Part shown: positions 15,224 through 24,791 of the stretch, one piece after another | Layout: every line of letters begins with the position of its first letter | How positions within the stretch are numbered: position 1 is the stretch's first letter | NCBI GenBank assembly: GCA_019322805.1 | Contig: JAHWIC010000004.1 | Coordinates: forward strand, 1-64,000 | Reading direction: 5' to 3' | Source of the DNA: Candidatus Woesearchaeota archaeon | GTDB taxonomy: Archaea; Nanobdellota; Nanobdellia; Woesearchaeales; JAHWIC01 | Length of the DNA: 64,000 bases | Position numbers and translations under genes: made by a program | The notes under the pieces: generated by a model | Databases searched by the model: none | What the model was told of the DNA's origin: nothing | The model's input: only the letters and a program-made list of their open reading frames with translations

Positions 15224-16504
15224 ATGGAAAGATTTAGAAGACTAGGAATACTAGAAAACATATTAAAAGTGATAAAAGAGGAGAATTTTGAGAAACCAAG
15301 TGAGATACAGGAAAAGTCAATCCCTTTAATTCTTGCTGGAAAGGATGTTATTGGAGGCTCAGCAACAGGCTCTGGAAAGACCTTGGCTTTTGGCTCAGGG
15401 ATTATACAGAAGACTGAGAGAAGAAGAGGTATCCAGGCTGTTATTTTAACACCAACAAGAGAGCTTGCAGAGCAGATTAAAAAGGCATTAAAGAAATTCT
15501 CAAAACATAAGGGCTTAGAGGTAATTGCCATTTATGGAGGAGTTTCAATAAACCCTCAATTCCATAAACTAAGAGACGCAGATGTTGTAGTAGGCACTCC
15601 TGGAAGGATGCTTGACCATCTTCAAAGAGGAACTATTGATCTTAGGAATGTAAAAATCCTTGTTTTAGACGAAGCTGATAGAATGCTTGATATGGGGTTT
15701 ATAGAGGATGTTGAGAAGATAATAAGCCAATGTCCTAAGGAAAGGCAGACAATGCTGTTTTCTGCAACAATCCCACCAGAACTGGCTGAGCTTTCAAGGA
15801 AATATATGAAAGATCCTGTTAAGGTTTCTGCAGAATCATATGTTGACCCAAAGAAATTAAAGCAGGTTTACTATGATGTGCAGGATAATCTGAAATTCTC
15901 CTTGCTTGTTCATTTGTTAAAACATGAGAAAGCAGCTCTTGTAATGGTTTTCTGCAACTCAAGAAAAACAGTAGATTTTGTTTCAAATAACCTAAGGACA
16001 AATGGAGTGGATGCTCAGGCAATACATGGAGGGTTTTCACAGTCACAAAGAGACAGGGCAATGAAGGAATTCCACTCAAAGAACGCTCATGTTCTTGTAT
16101 GTACTGATGTAGCTGCTCGTGGACTTGATATCAAGGGTGTTTCACATGTTTATAATTACGATTCACCTAAAGAAAGCAAGCAATACATCCACAGAATAGG
16201 AAGAACAGCTAGAGCTGGAAAAGAAGGCATTGCAATTAATCTTATTGGTGGTAGAGACCATGAAAACTTCTCAAGGGTATTGAGGGACTATGATGTACAA
16301 ATACCTAAAGAACAAACCCCTTACATAGAAAGAGTGCATATAAAATGGAGAGAAAGCCCAAGAGTAGGCTTTGGACATGGTCACAGTGGTTTTAGAGGCC
16401 ATGGCAGACCAAGAGGCCATAGTGGGCCTAGGCATGGTTCAGGCCATAGCAGGCCAGGACACGGCAGAGGAACTCATAGAGGGCCTAGGCATTATCATAG
16501 GTAA
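15224..16504 (+). CDS. DEAD-box ATP-dependent RNA helicase
   Basis: 426 residues. Motifs in order: Q motif (FEKPSEIQEKSIP), I (ATGSGKT), Ia (PTRELAEQ), Ib (GTPGRMLDHL), II (DEAD), III (SAT), IV (MVFCNSRK), V (DVAARGLDI) and VI (HRIGRTARAG). It unwinds short RNA duplexes. The last 55 residues are Gly/His/Arg-rich (GHGHSGFRGHGRPRGHSGP), an unstructured RNA-binding tail like those on CsdA- or RhlE-type helicases. GAGGT precedes the ATG. It has its own promoter with a hairpin leader. Confidence 0.95.
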   Translation: MERFRRLGILENILKVIKEENFEKPSEIQEKSIPLILAGKDVIGGSATGSGKTLAFGSGIIQKTERRRGIQAVILTPTRELAEQIKKALKKFSKHKGLEVIAIYGGVSINPQFHKLRDADVVVGTPGRMLDHLQRGTIDLRNVKILVLDEADRMLDMGFIEDVEKIISQCPKERQTMLFSATIPPELAELSRKYMKDPVKVSAESYVDPKKLKQVYYDVQDNLKFSLLVHLLKHEKAALVMVFCNSRKTVDFVSNNLRTNGVDAQAIHGGFSQSQRDRAMKEFHSKNAHVLVCTDVAARGLDIKGVSHVYNYDSPKESKQYIHRIGRTARAGKEGIAINLIGGRDHENFSRVLRDYDVQIPKEQTPYIERVHIKWRESPRVGFGHGHSGFRGHGRPRGHSGPRHGSGHSRPGHGRGTHRGPRHYHR

Positions 16505-16529
16505 TTTTTTTAATTTAGAAATAGAACTC

Positions 16530-17354
16530 TTAACCCTCAACAGCAGCTTCTTTCTTAACTTCTGTCTTAGGTTCAACTTTAGGTGCTTCTTTAACTTCTT
16601 CCTTTGGAGCTTCTTTTGTCTCTGTTTTTGTTTCTTCTTTAACTTCTTCCTTTGGAGCATCTTTCTTCTCTACTTTGACTTCTTCAGTTTTAGGCTCTTC
16701 AGGCTTCTTAACTTCAGCCTTTTCTTCTTCAACTTCCTTCTTTTCCCCTGGTACCTCTTTTTCTTCAGCCACTTCAATTTCTTTTAGACCTCTTTTTGCC
16801 TTTTCTACTTTTATTGACCTTATGTCAAACATCTTCAAAGGGTATATTTTCCTGAATATGTCATAAAGAGCCGGCTGAAGCCTGCGGTTTATCAGGTTGG
16901 TAATCAGATCATCAAAGCTTGTTTTCCTGACCTTCTTGCTTACCTCCTCAGCAACCTTCTTGCCCAGCGATCTTCGTGCAGAACCTGTTGCTTTGGAAAA
17001 TGTTATCAGGATTGGCTTTATCCTGACATGAGTCCCATCAGAGGTTCTGCAGACAAAGGATAAATCGATTTTATTCTTGCCGCGCCTTACAAGCCTCTTT
17101 ACAGAAGAGGGCATCATCTCGTAGCCAACAACCTTTGTGTTTATCCTGCCCTCTTTAAGCCCGCTAGCCTCAAAGAATATGTTTATGTTTTGTTTCCTTA
17201 CATCACTTACGACATTCATCAGATTTACAGAAAATGTTTTTCCAAGGAATGATTCAGGTTTAAAGAGTATAACCTCCCCAAGACTCTTGCCCCTAAACAT
17301 CTCCGGAGCTACTATCTGATACCATTGTTTTTTTGCTTTCGTTACCTTAGGCAT
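16530..17354 (-). CDS. rps3ae: Ribosomal protein eS1 (S3Ae) with acidic/basic tail
   Basis: 274 residues. Residues 1-200 are the S3Ae fold (KQWYQIVAPEMFRGKSLGE, GYEMMPSSVKRLVRRGKNKID, GSARRSLGKKVAEEV). The remaining 70 or so are a low-complexity Lys/Glu/Pro/Ala repeat (APKEEVKE-like units), longer than in usual archaeal eS1. The protein binds the small subunit near the mRNA exit. A minus-strand TTTTTAAAT at about 17377-17385 suggests a nearly leaderless transcript. Similar KE-rich extensions occur on L7Ae and RNA polymerase A' in this window. Confidence 0.93.
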   Translation of the reverse strand: MPKVTKAKKQWYQIVAPEMFRGKSLGEVILFKPESFLGKTFSVNLMNVVSDVRKQNINIFFEASGLKEGRINTKVVGYEMMPSSVKRLVRRGKNKIDLSFVCRTSDGTHVRIKPILITFSKATGSARRSLGKKVAEEVSKKVRKTSFDDLITNLINRRLQPALYDIFRKIYPLKMFDIRSIKVEKAKRGLKEIEVAEEKEVPGEKKEVEEEKAEVKKPEEPKTEEVKVEKKDAPKEEVKEETKTETKEAPKEEVKEAPKVEPKTEVKKEAAVEG

Positions 17355-17413
17355 TTGAGTTGAGAAAATCTCCTCGATTTAAAAAGCTTTTTATTTTGTA
17401 GTCAGGTTTCTAT

Positions 17414-17670
17414 CATCAATAAAAATAATCATTAGAAAACACGAAAAAATCGAAGATTTTTTGTGTCCCAGAAATCTTCGATTTCTATGAAATCAATAAT
17501 TAGAAATAAATCCGATTTTTGCCTTCTTCTACACTTTAAAGCAAAAATCATCTGCTTACTTTCCTTTAAGCTAGAGTAGAAAGGAATGGCAGCAGATGAA
17601 AATTCCTGTAACATAGGGTAAAAAGGAATTTTCGGATTGAATTTTTTCCAATGTTGTTTTTTAATTGTTC
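17414..17670 (+). repeat. Cloverleaf element, copy 1
   Basis: The core is 17509-17638. The closing stem is AATCCGA (17509-17515) with TCGGATT (17632-17638). Hairpin 1 is GATTTTTGC (17514-17522) with GCAAAAATC (17541-17549). Hairpin 2 is TCATCTGCT (17548-17556) with AGCAGATGA (17591-17599). Hairpin 3 is AAAATTCCT (17599-17607) with AGGAATTTT (17624-17632). Stem partners change together relative to copies 3 and 4. The left flank motif ATCAATAA...TTAGAAA occurs twice, at 17414 and 17491, with two palindromes between. This fills the 335-nt gap between the eS1 start and the gyrB 3' end. It has no ORF. Transcription is not evident, so ncRNA or mobile palindrome are both possible. Confidence 0.7.
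17439..17485. repeat. Two GAA/TTC-triloop palindromes nested in element copy 1
   Basis: AAAAAATC/GAA/GATTTTTT (17444-17462), extended by ACAC/GTGT around a bulged G, is followed by GAAATC/TTC/GATTTC (17471-17485). Both are perfect in the core and have a three-base GAA or TTC loop. They sit between two copies of the element's left-flank motif, so they look like an insertion that duplicated its target. Confidence 0.6.
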
Positions 17671-17689
17671 TTAACATATTTAAAAGAAA

Positions 17690-19633
<1,944 letters not shown>

Positions 19634-19659
19634 TCACATACACCTCAAAATACTCCATT

Positions 19660-19669
19660 CTTTATAAAG
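19660..19669 (-). promoter_or_regulatory. TATA box upstream of gyrB
   Basis: The palindromic box CTTTATAAAG lies 87 nt before the gyrB ATG, so transcription would begin near 19635. The 170-nt gap between gyrB and the PurM-like gene holds nothing else I can support. Confidence 0.5.
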
Positions 19670-19743
19670 TTTTCGATTAAATTTTAGGGGTAGAGAGGCT
19701 GTATCTTAAGAATTTTAAGGAATTAGCATATTCGGGAAAGTGG

Positions 19744-20853
19744 TTAATAACCCTCAAAAACAATCTTTTTTCCAGCTTTTTCTAACACAGTTCTTGTCTG
19801 TTTTGCAGCTTTTACTTCACCAACAATCTTAGCTTTTTCCTTGTATTTTTCAGCTATTGAAAGGATAGAATCAGCATCTTTCTTTTTAGCTATTACAAAG
19901 AAACCCATGCCCATGTTGAACTTCTTGTACATCTGTTCATCGCTAAACCTTGCTTCTTTTTGAACTAGCTCAAAGATTGGCTGCGGCTTAATTGGATCAT
20001 TAATTCTGAACCCAAACTTTCCCTTATACCTGTTTAGATTCTTTAACCCATAGCCAGTGTTATTTGCACCAACAACCTTGAATTTCTTTGAGATTGCAGC
20101 CATTGTCTTTACATAGATTCTTGTCGGCTCTAATAATAGCTTTCCAATTGTGCTTCCATCGAATTTATCATTTAGCTTATACTTTCCTTTGTATCTTTTT
20201 TTGAACTGTTTTCTCGTCTCAAAATCACCTTTCAAAAGCCTTAATCTTAAATCAGTATAGCCATTTGAATGAGGGCCAGAACTCTTTAAGGCGATTATTT
20301 TATCTCCTGGACTAATCTTAAAGTTAAGCGCACTTTTCTTAATAAATCCAATCATTGCGCCAGCAACATCAAAGCCATAACCTGGTTTTGTTGCTGAAAT
20401 CAATTCATCAACAGAAGCTGTTTCACCTTTTCCTAAATTGATATGTATTGAGCTTTTTAGGATATCTGCTGCATCACACTGCAATAAACCTTTTGAAATG
20501 CCTTTTATTATCCCCCCTGTAATGCCTTTTTCCTGTATTTTTTCCTGGCATGCAATGTAATTTATGAATAGAAACGGGCTTACCTGTCCAAAAGTAGCCA
20601 TGTCATTTGCATTCATAGCAACTAGATCAATCCCAATAGTGTGGTATATTCCCATTGCTTCTGCAAGAATTAACTTAGTTCCAACACCATCGCATGCAGT
20701 AGCAATATAATGATTAGGGCAGACTTTATTCTCGTATAACTCACAGAACAAACCTTTGCTTTGCTTGAGCATATTCTGCTTTAAAGAAGAAGGTATAGCA
20801 CTCTTTATAGCTTCAACAGCCTTTGCCTCTCTTTTTTGATAATCTGCGCTCAT
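19744..20853 (-). CDS. PurM-like phosphoribosylformylglycinamidine cyclo-ligase, divergent
   Basis: 369 residues. DGVGTKLILA, GIDLVAMNANDMATFGQ, a shortened GETAS in place of GGETAEMP, YGFDVAGAMIGF and SSGPHSNGYTDLR align with AIR synthetase (PurM), which closes the imidazole ring in purine synthesis. The usual AHITGGG segment near residue 260 reads VGANNTGYGLKN, so the conserved His is replaced. No other purine gene is nearby. It may be a very divergent PurM or a relative with another substrate. The start at 20853 fits the family's N-terminal helix. Confidence 0.75.
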   Translation of the reverse strand: MSADYQKREAKAVEAIKSAIPSSLKQNMLKQSKGLFCELYENKVCPNHYIATACDGVGTKLILAEAMGIYHTIGIDLVAMNANDMATFGQVSPFLFINYIACQEKIQEKGITGGIIKGISKGLLQCDAADILKSSIHINLGKGETASVDELISATKPGYGFDVAGAMIGFIKKSALNFKISPGDKIIALKSSGPHSNGYTDLRLRLLKGDFETRKQFKKRYKGKYKLNDKFDGSTIGKLLLEPTRIYVKTMAAISKKFKVVGANNTGYGLKNLNRYKGKFGFRINDPIKPQPIFELVQKEARFSDEQMYKKFNMGMGFFVIAKKKDADSILSIAEKYKEKAKIVGEVKAAKQTRTVLEKAGKKIVFEGY

Positions 20854-20933
20854 TCTGGTATTTAGATATCTATTGACTTTATAAAAGTTATTATTGCAAA
20901 AATTATTTAAACTAGTTTCAATCAGCTACCATT

Positions 20934-21437
20934 ATGCTCGGGATAATTTCAGATACACATGAGAATGTCTTCGGCATAAAGAAATCTGTTGATATTTTCA
21001 AGGCTATGGAATGTGATATGGTCATCCACTGCGGCGATATTATATCTCCAGGCACTGTACAGTTCTTCAAGGGTTTGAATATAAAATTCGTTAGAGGCAA
21101 TTGTGATGGAGATGTAGAGATGTTAAACAAGAAAATCCAAGAGATTAATGGAGAATTCTTTGAAGATACTTATGAATTTGTATATGAAGGAAAGAAGTTT
21201 ATTGCTTATCACGGCAAAGACCGGATGAAACTAAAGAAAATAGTAGAAGCTAGGCAGTATGATTATGTCTTAACTGGCCATACGCATAAAAAAGAGGATG
21301 TAAGGGTGAATAAAACTCGCGTGATAAACCCTGGTGCCCTTTATCCAACTGTGGAAGAGAAAACTGTTGCTGTTCTAAATGTTCCAAAAGACGAATTAAG
21401 GTTTATGGCGGTGAATAAGCCATTAGATAAATTTTAA
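20934..21437 (+). CDS. YfcE/MJ0936-type metallophosphoesterase
   Basis: 167 residues. Metal-ligand motifs in order: SDTHEN (D-x-H), HCGDI (GD), RGNCDGD (GNCD), AYHGKD (H) and TGHTHKK (GHTH). The length and order match MJ0936-like phosphodiesterases that need Mn2+ or Ni2+ and hydrolyse model phosphodiesters. The cellular substrate is unknown. It is divergent from the PurM-like gene, with a short A/T-rich promoter region between, and is followed by cloverleaf element copy 2. Confidence 0.9.
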   Translation: MLGIISDTHENVFGIKKSVDIFKAMECDMVIHCGDIISPGTVQFFKGLNIKFVRGNCDGDVEMLNKKIQEINGEFFEDTYEFVYEGKKFIAYHGKDRMKLKKIVEARQYDYVLTGHTHKKEDVRVNKTRVINPGALYPTVEEKTVAVLNVPKDELRFMAVNKPLDKF

Positions 21438-21463
21438 AATAAGAGGAAAAGATCAATTTTGAA

Positions 21464-21651
21464 AATCAATAAAAAATATTATTAGAAAATAAAAAAACGG
21501 ATTTTTGCTCTCTTCCTTACCAAAGGCAAAAATCATCCGCTGTATTCCTTTATGCCCTGACTTAAAGGGAGGTAACTGGATGAAAATTCCTTGAGCGTGG
21601 TTGTGAAAGGAATTTTCGGATTGAATTTTCATTGTTTTTTGTTTATTGATT
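21464..21651 (+). repeat. Cloverleaf element, copy 2
   Basis: The ends AATCAATAAA (21464-21473) and TTTATTGATT (21642-21651) form a perfect 10-bp inverted repeat. Inside, hairpin 1 is GATTTTTGC (21500-21508) with GCAAAAATC (21526-21534). Hairpin 2 is TCATCC (21533-21538) with GGATGA (21578-21583), plus an inner CCTTTA/TAAAGG. Hairpin 3 is AAAATTCCTT (21583-21592) with AAGGAATTTT (21607-21616). The closing stem is damaged here (ACGGA opposite TCGGATT). The loops of hairpins 2 and 3 are nearly identical to copy 3, so these two are the closest relatives. It lies between the phosphoesterase and HIT genes, both on the plus strand. Confidence 0.75.
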
Positions 21652-21672
21652 TAAAATTAATGGTGATAAAAA

Positions 21673-22086
21673 ATGACTGAAAACTGTATATTTTGCAAAA
21701 TCGTTAAAGGAGACATCCCTTGCGCCAAGATCTTTGAAGACGACAAAGTTGTTGCTTTTCTTGATATTGCTCCAGCTAATAAAGGCCATGCCTTGATTGT
21801 AACTAAAAAACATTATGAAAATTTATTGGATGTTTCAGATGAGGTTCTGTGGGACTTAATGAACAAGGCTAAGAAAATAGCAAGAGCAATGTCGTCTGCG
21901 ATAGGTGCGGAAGGCTTTAATATATTGATGAACAACAAGAAGGTAGCAGGCCAGTTAGTTCCTCACGCACATGTCCACATTATTCCGAGGTTCAAAGGAG
22001 ACGGAATTAAGTTAAACTGGAAGACAAAGAAATACAAGGATAAAGAGATTGGCGTGTTTAAAGAGAAGATAGCAAAGTTTTTATAA
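21673..22086 (+). CDS. HIT-family nucleotide hydrolase
   Basis: 137 residues. CIFCKIVKGDIPCAKIFEDD starts the domain and PHAHVHIIPR is the histidine triad (H-x-H-x-H), whose central His forms a nucleotidyl intermediate. CIFC supplies the zinc-binding cysteines of the Hint branch. It probably hydrolyses adenosine phosphoramidates. GGTGAT precedes the ATG. Element copy 2 ends 21 nt upstream of the start codon, so the element may lie in or next to this gene's leader. Confidence 0.92.
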   Translation: MTENCIFCKIVKGDIPCAKIFEDDKVVAFLDIAPANKGHALIVTKKHYENLLDVSDEVLWDLMNKAKKIARAMSSAIGAEGFNILMNNKKVAGQLVPHAHVHIIPRFKGDGIKLNWKTKKYKDKEIGVFKEKIAKFL

Positions 22087-22114
22087 AGCCCCTCTTTCTT
22101 ATTTTCTACTTAAT

Positions 22115-22243
22115 GCCGGGGTAGCTCAGTTGGTTAGAGCGCTAGACTCATAAGTCATTTGAGTGATGAGGCCTTTGCCGATGATATGATCTCAAAAGCG
22201 CTGAGCCATCTAGAGGTCGCGCGTTCAATTCTCGCCCCCGGCA
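22115..22243 (+). tRNA. tRNA-Met/Ile2 (CAT) with anticodon-loop intron only
   Basis: Acceptor GCCGGGG/CCCCGGC, discriminator A, D-stem GCTC/GAGC, anticodon stem CTAGA/TCTAG, anticodon CAT (22149-22151). The intron is 22153-22207 (55 nt, position 37/38), with a perfect bulge-helix-bulge: CTCA/TGAG, bulges TA|A and CC|A. The spliced length is 74 nt. The T-loop TTCAATT is uninterrupted, unlike the other six tRNAs here. The T-stem GCGCG/CTCGC has one C-T mismatch. It lacks the initiator features (A1-U72, three G-C pairs in the anticodon stem), so it is elongator Met or the CAU-reading Ile tRNA. Confidence 0.92.
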
Positions 22244-22310
22244 CTTTTTTTCTTATTTTTAGGTAGTTACATAAGAAAGTTTTATAAAATTCTTTATCTT
22301 CCATAATCCT

Positions 22311-22727
22311 ATGGGTGAAGAAGCTGATTGTGAACATAGGTGGGTATACCTCCCAGAAAATAATAGCGGTGAGCATACAAAGAGAGGCCATTGTGTTGAC
22401 TGCGATGGATTAGTAGACTTAACAAGAGGCTATGCCAAACATCCCAAACTGAGATGGGAGGAGGATGGACAGATTAACCCTGTTTTCGAAAAAAAAGATT
22501 TGGACATGTATAATATATTAACAAGACCAGGAGCAGATATTGAAGTGCTGGTAGCCCACCTTAGTACTTATGGAAATGTGTTGGACGATTTGCAAAAAAG
22601 CGGCATTTTAAGAATCGAGTGCACAGAAGAGGAAGGAGAAAGATTATCTGCTGACTATAAAGGTAAGGTCAAAGACTCTCCATTAGATGCTATTATGGTA
22701 TTGAATAAACGAAAAAAAGAAGAGTGA
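22311..22727 (+). CDS. Hypothetical protein with CxH...CxxC zinc-like motif
   Basis: 138 residues. The N-terminus has C-E-H-R-W and then H-C-V-D-C, spaced like a small zinc-binding site; the rest is soluble alpha/beta with no recognised family. A TATA box at 22281-22290 is 21-30 nt from the ATG, so the mRNA is probably leaderless. It is flanked by tRNA-Met and a small convergent gene. Function unknown. Confidence 0.65.
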   Translation: MGEEADCEHRWVYLPENNSGEHTKRGHCVDCDGLVDLTRGYAKHPKLRWEEDGQINPVFEKKDLDMYNILTRPGADIEVLVAHLSTYGNVLDDLQKSGILRIECTEEEGERLSADYKGKVKDSPLDAIMVLNKRKKEE

Positions 22728-22729
22728 AT

Positions 22730-22954
22730 TTACTTAAACTTCCCTTCTTTTGACAAACCAACTATTGCCTGCCTTAGCTTTTCCATATGCTTTTCAAGGT
22801 CTGCCTGGATCTCATGGCATAGTTTCTTGCATAATACATGGCCTGATTTCTCAGCATCCTCTTTAGCATGCTTTTCCAGGTACCAAACAATCCTGCTGAA
22901 GTCATGCAGAAGCCTGATCTTATTATAATTACAGTCATCTATCAATTTTACCAC
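22730..22954 (-). CDS. Small helical hypothetical protein (74 aa)
   Basis: 74 residues by the GTG at 22954; a TTG at 22945 just after GAGGTGG may be the true start. The sequence is almost all amphipathic helix (RLLHDFSRIVWYLEKHAKEDAE, LEKHMEKLRQAIVGL) with two Cys in VLCKKLCHE. It resembles four-helix-bundle or coiled-coil proteins but no named family. It converges with the zinc-like protein gene 2 nt away. Confidence 0.6.
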   Translation of the reverse strand: MVKLIDDCNYNKIRLLHDFSRIVWYLEKHAKEDAEKSGHVLCKKLCHEIQADLEKHMEKLRQAIVGLSKEGKFK

Positions 22955-23005
22955 CTCTTTTAGATTAATATTATTTTAGCTTTATTTATATTTTTCGATT
23001 TTAAA

Positions 23006-23135
23006 CGCCAGGAGCAGGACTTTCATGCCATAATTTGCCGATTATTAGCTTTTGAACCTGCATGTCCTTGCGGACATTCGCTCTCTATCTTAAAATTCGA
23101 GGCGAACGCGTTAAACCAGATTCCGCCATCCTGGC
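23006..23135 (-). tRNA. tRNA-Ser (CGA) with anticodon-loop and T-loop introns
   Basis: Acceptor GCCAGGA/TCCTGGC with discriminator G, and a long variable arm TGTCC/GCAA/GGACA, both serine features. Anticodon stem TTCGC/GCGAA, anticodon CGA at 23097-23099. Intron 1 is 23083-23095 (13 nt), with a weak bulge-helix-bulge, so its exact ends are less certain. Intron 2 is 23020-23050 (31 nt) in the T-loop at 59/60: TTCA pairs with TGAA and splicing gives TTCAAAT between GCAGG and CCTGC. The spliced length is 86 nt. Leucine is less likely because of G73 and the anticodon. Confidence 0.88.
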
Positions 23136-23190
23136 AATAAGGATGAAATAAATAAGCTTAGTTTAAATTTGTTGCGTTAAAAATAAGAAA

Positions 23191-23381
23191 TGCTCCCGCC
23201 GAGACTTTCTAGCCATAAGCACTGCTTAAAAGCATTTGAACTCGGGTCAGAGCCTTACGCCGCAACCGATTGCGAAGCGTCAGCTGAGCACGTGGGACTT
23301 TATGTCCCACCTTGCGTGTCAACCGAGCATAACCAGTTGCCCGAGAGGGCTCTATGCTTGGCCGGACTACACCACAGGAGC
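23191..23381 (-). tRNA. tRNA-Glu (CTC) with 86-nt anticodon intron and T-loop intron
   Basis: Acceptor GCTCCTG/CGGGAGC, discriminator A, archaeal Glu-type D-arm GTGTAGTCCGGCCAAGCAT. Anticodon stem GAGCC/GGCTC, anticodon CTC at 23343-23345. Intron 1 is 23256-23341 (86 nt), with helix CTCT/GGCG (one mismatch) and an intron stem GCAAC/GTTGC. Intron 2 is 23205-23234 (30 nt) at 59/60, restoring TTCAAAT between CCGAG and CTCGG. Its central helix TTCA/AGAA has one mismatch. The spliced length is 75 nt. A minus-strand TTTAAAAA box lies just upstream, in the hairpin at the end of the glycosylase gene. Confidence 0.9.
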
Positions 23382-23395
23382 ATAAAGGAGAGAAA

Positions 23396-23422
23396 AAGTA
23401 AGCTGATTTTTAAAGCTTACTT
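23396..23422. terminator. Hairpin at the 3' end of the DNA glycosylase gene
   Basis: AAGTAAGCT (23396-23404) pairs with AGCTTACTT (23414-23422), 9 bp with a 9-nt A/T loop. The glycosylase stop codon lies in the right arm. It may end the minus-strand repair transcript while also holding the tRNA-Glu promoter (TTTAAAAA). Confidence 0.45.
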
Positions 23423-24040
23423 TAATATCTTACCTGTTTCTAGATACCAGAGATAGAGGTCAAGCTCTGCTAAGGTTATGTTTAGTTTTTTAGAAAGTTC
23501 TCTTAATAAATTTTCAATTTCCAGATATTTATTTTTGTTCAATGTTCTAGGTTTAGTGATTAACCTATTTTTCGATAATAAATCGATGATATGAAAATCA
23601 ATGATTGCTAAATCATTATAGCCAATATTCCTTAAAAAATGACTTGCTTCTTTATAACCAAGACCTTTGATATTCTTGACTAACCATTCTCTTCTTTCGT
23701 TATCATCTTTGGAGGATTTAATGGTCTTTTTCAATGAATTCCTGTATTGATTTGATTCTGATATATATCCTGCTCTTTTAGTATGGAACCTGCATCCTAA
23801 ACCCCTTAATTTGTTTCTTAATTTTGCTTTATTTAATCTTAAAAAATCATCCCCCACCCTGCAATGAACCTCAATGCATCTCTCTGCTGTTGAATTTGCT
23901 GTTAGAATGCAGAAACAAAGCTCCTTGAACCACTCTTTGCTCGATTTCTTGCCTAAGTTTTTGAATTCTTTTATTCTTTTAGCTATTAAATTCTTTATTT
24001 TTGATTTTTTTAGCTGATTTGTTTGGTTGATCAGGCTCAT
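23417..24040 (-). CDS. 8-oxoguanine DNA glycosylase/AP lyase (Ogg2-like)
   Basis: 207 residues from ATG 24040, which overlaps the upstream stop (ATGA). The helix-hairpin-helix domain has NIKGLGYKEASHFLRNIGYNDLAIIDFHI, giving the catalytic Lys (in GYKEA) and the conserved Asp (in IIDFH). ELCFCILTANSTAERC is the N-terminal segment of archaeal Ogg2. It removes 8-oxoguanine and nicks the abasic site. It is cotranscribed with a pyrimidine-dimer glycosylase homologue, forming a small base-excision-repair unit. Confidence 0.88.
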   Translation of the reverse strand: MSLINQTNQLKKSKIKNLIAKRIKEFKNLGKKSSKEWFKELCFCILTANSTAERCIEVHCRVGDDFLRLNKAKLRNKLRGLGCRFHTKRAGYISESNQYRNSLKKTIKSSKDDNERREWLVKNIKGLGYKEASHFLRNIGYNDLAIIDFHIIDLLSKNRLITKPRTLNKNKYLEIENLLRELSKKLNITLAELDLYLWYLETGKILK

Positions 24041-24465
24041 TTTAACTTTTCCCAAGATTCAATAGGCCCTTTCTTAACAATAAACAAAGGATGTGGCTTT
24101 ATTTTTTTGGTTTTCATTAATTCTTTATATTTATCCGGGCTTCTTTTCTTCAGCTTTTTCTTTAAACGGCTGAACTCATACTTCATTTGCCTGTCATTAA
24201 CAGTTATTTTAATTTTAGATTTCTTTTCAAGCTTCCTTTTATCAAACTTATAGCCTCTTTTCAAGGACTCCTCATAAACGTGGTGCAGATAAGTGTCAAT
24301 AGCCTTTACAGGGTATTTTTGGTTCTTGAATCTAATCAGCTGAGGATGACTCTTATACCTATTTGTTTTGCCTTGAAGAACTTTCTTAGCTAACAAAGAC
24401 TCTCTCCAAAGACCTAAAAGCCCTTTGCAGTCCAGATATCCGGGATGGATGCTCCATAATCTCAT
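24037..24465 (-). CDS. Pyrimidine dimer DNA glycosylase (Pyr_excise family)
   Basis: 142 residues. MRLWSIHPGYLDCKGLLGLWRESLLAKKVL and HPQLIRFKN are the hallmarks of the Pyr_excise family, relatives of T4 endonuclease V that start repair of UV dimers. The C-terminus HPLFIVKKGPIESWEK is typical. It is short and basic, as expected for a DNA-binding enzyme. The stop overlaps the start of the Ogg2-like gene. Confidence 0.82.
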   Translation of the reverse strand: MRLWSIHPGYLDCKGLLGLWRESLLAKKVLQGKTNRYKSHPQLIRFKNQKYPVKAIDTYLHHVYEESLKRGYKFDKRKLEKKSKIKITVNDRQMKYEFSRLKKKLKKRSPDKYKELMKTKKIKPHPLFIVKKGPIESWEKLK

Positions 24466-24494
24466 GATAAGAAATAATTAAAAACAATAAAAAC

Positions 24495-24779
24495 CTATTC
24501 CCCAACTTCTTCCTTTACTTCTTCTTTTCCAGCTTCTAGCTCCTTAACTTGCTGTTTGTCTCTGTTCAACAACAATGCCTGAAATTCTCCTACATGCGTC
24601 TTCTCTTCTTTTGCTATATCCAAAAGCATTTTCTTTATGTTCTTGTCTTTAGCCATAGCTGCCATCTGCTCATAAAGGTTTACTGCATCAAGCTCAGCTA
24701 TGATTCCTACTCTAAGTATTTCTTTATCTAGATCTGCTGGGTTTACTTTGCTAAGATTTTTTGGTATATCAGATAACAT
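24495..24779 (-). CDS. Ferritin-like diiron protein (encapsulated-ferritin type)
   Basis: 94 residues. Two helices carry IIAELDAVNLYEQMA and IAKEEKTHVGEFQALL, the E...E and E-x-x-H pairs of half-ferritin proteins that form a diiron site at a dimer interface, as in encapsulin cargo EncFtn. The C-terminus is a Lys/Glu tail that could be a cargo or flexible segment. No encapsulin gene is in the window. It closes the iron/oxidative-stress operon (24495-26790). Confidence 0.8.
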   Translation of the reverse strand: MLSDIPKNLSKVNPADLDKEILRVGIIAELDAVNLYEQMAAMAKDKNIKKMLLDIAKEEKTHVGEFQALLLNRDKQQVKELEAGKEEVKEEVGE

Positions 24780-24791
24780 TTTTTCACCTCT

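Noticed and set aside
16371..16787. Plus-strand frame across the helicase tail and eS1 3' end
   Set aside because: It is Phe/Leu-rich antisense of the KE-rich eS1 tail and has no support as a protein.
17414..17670. Cloverleaf copies as simple transcription terminators
   Set aside because: Four copies share a multi-hairpin order, compensatory changes and terminal inverted repeats, more than terminators need; termination may still be a side effect.
22155..22391. Minus-strand frame over tRNA-Met (ARIERATSRW...)
   Set aside because: That string is a well-known false translation of tRNA sequence; it overlaps the tRNA and its intron.
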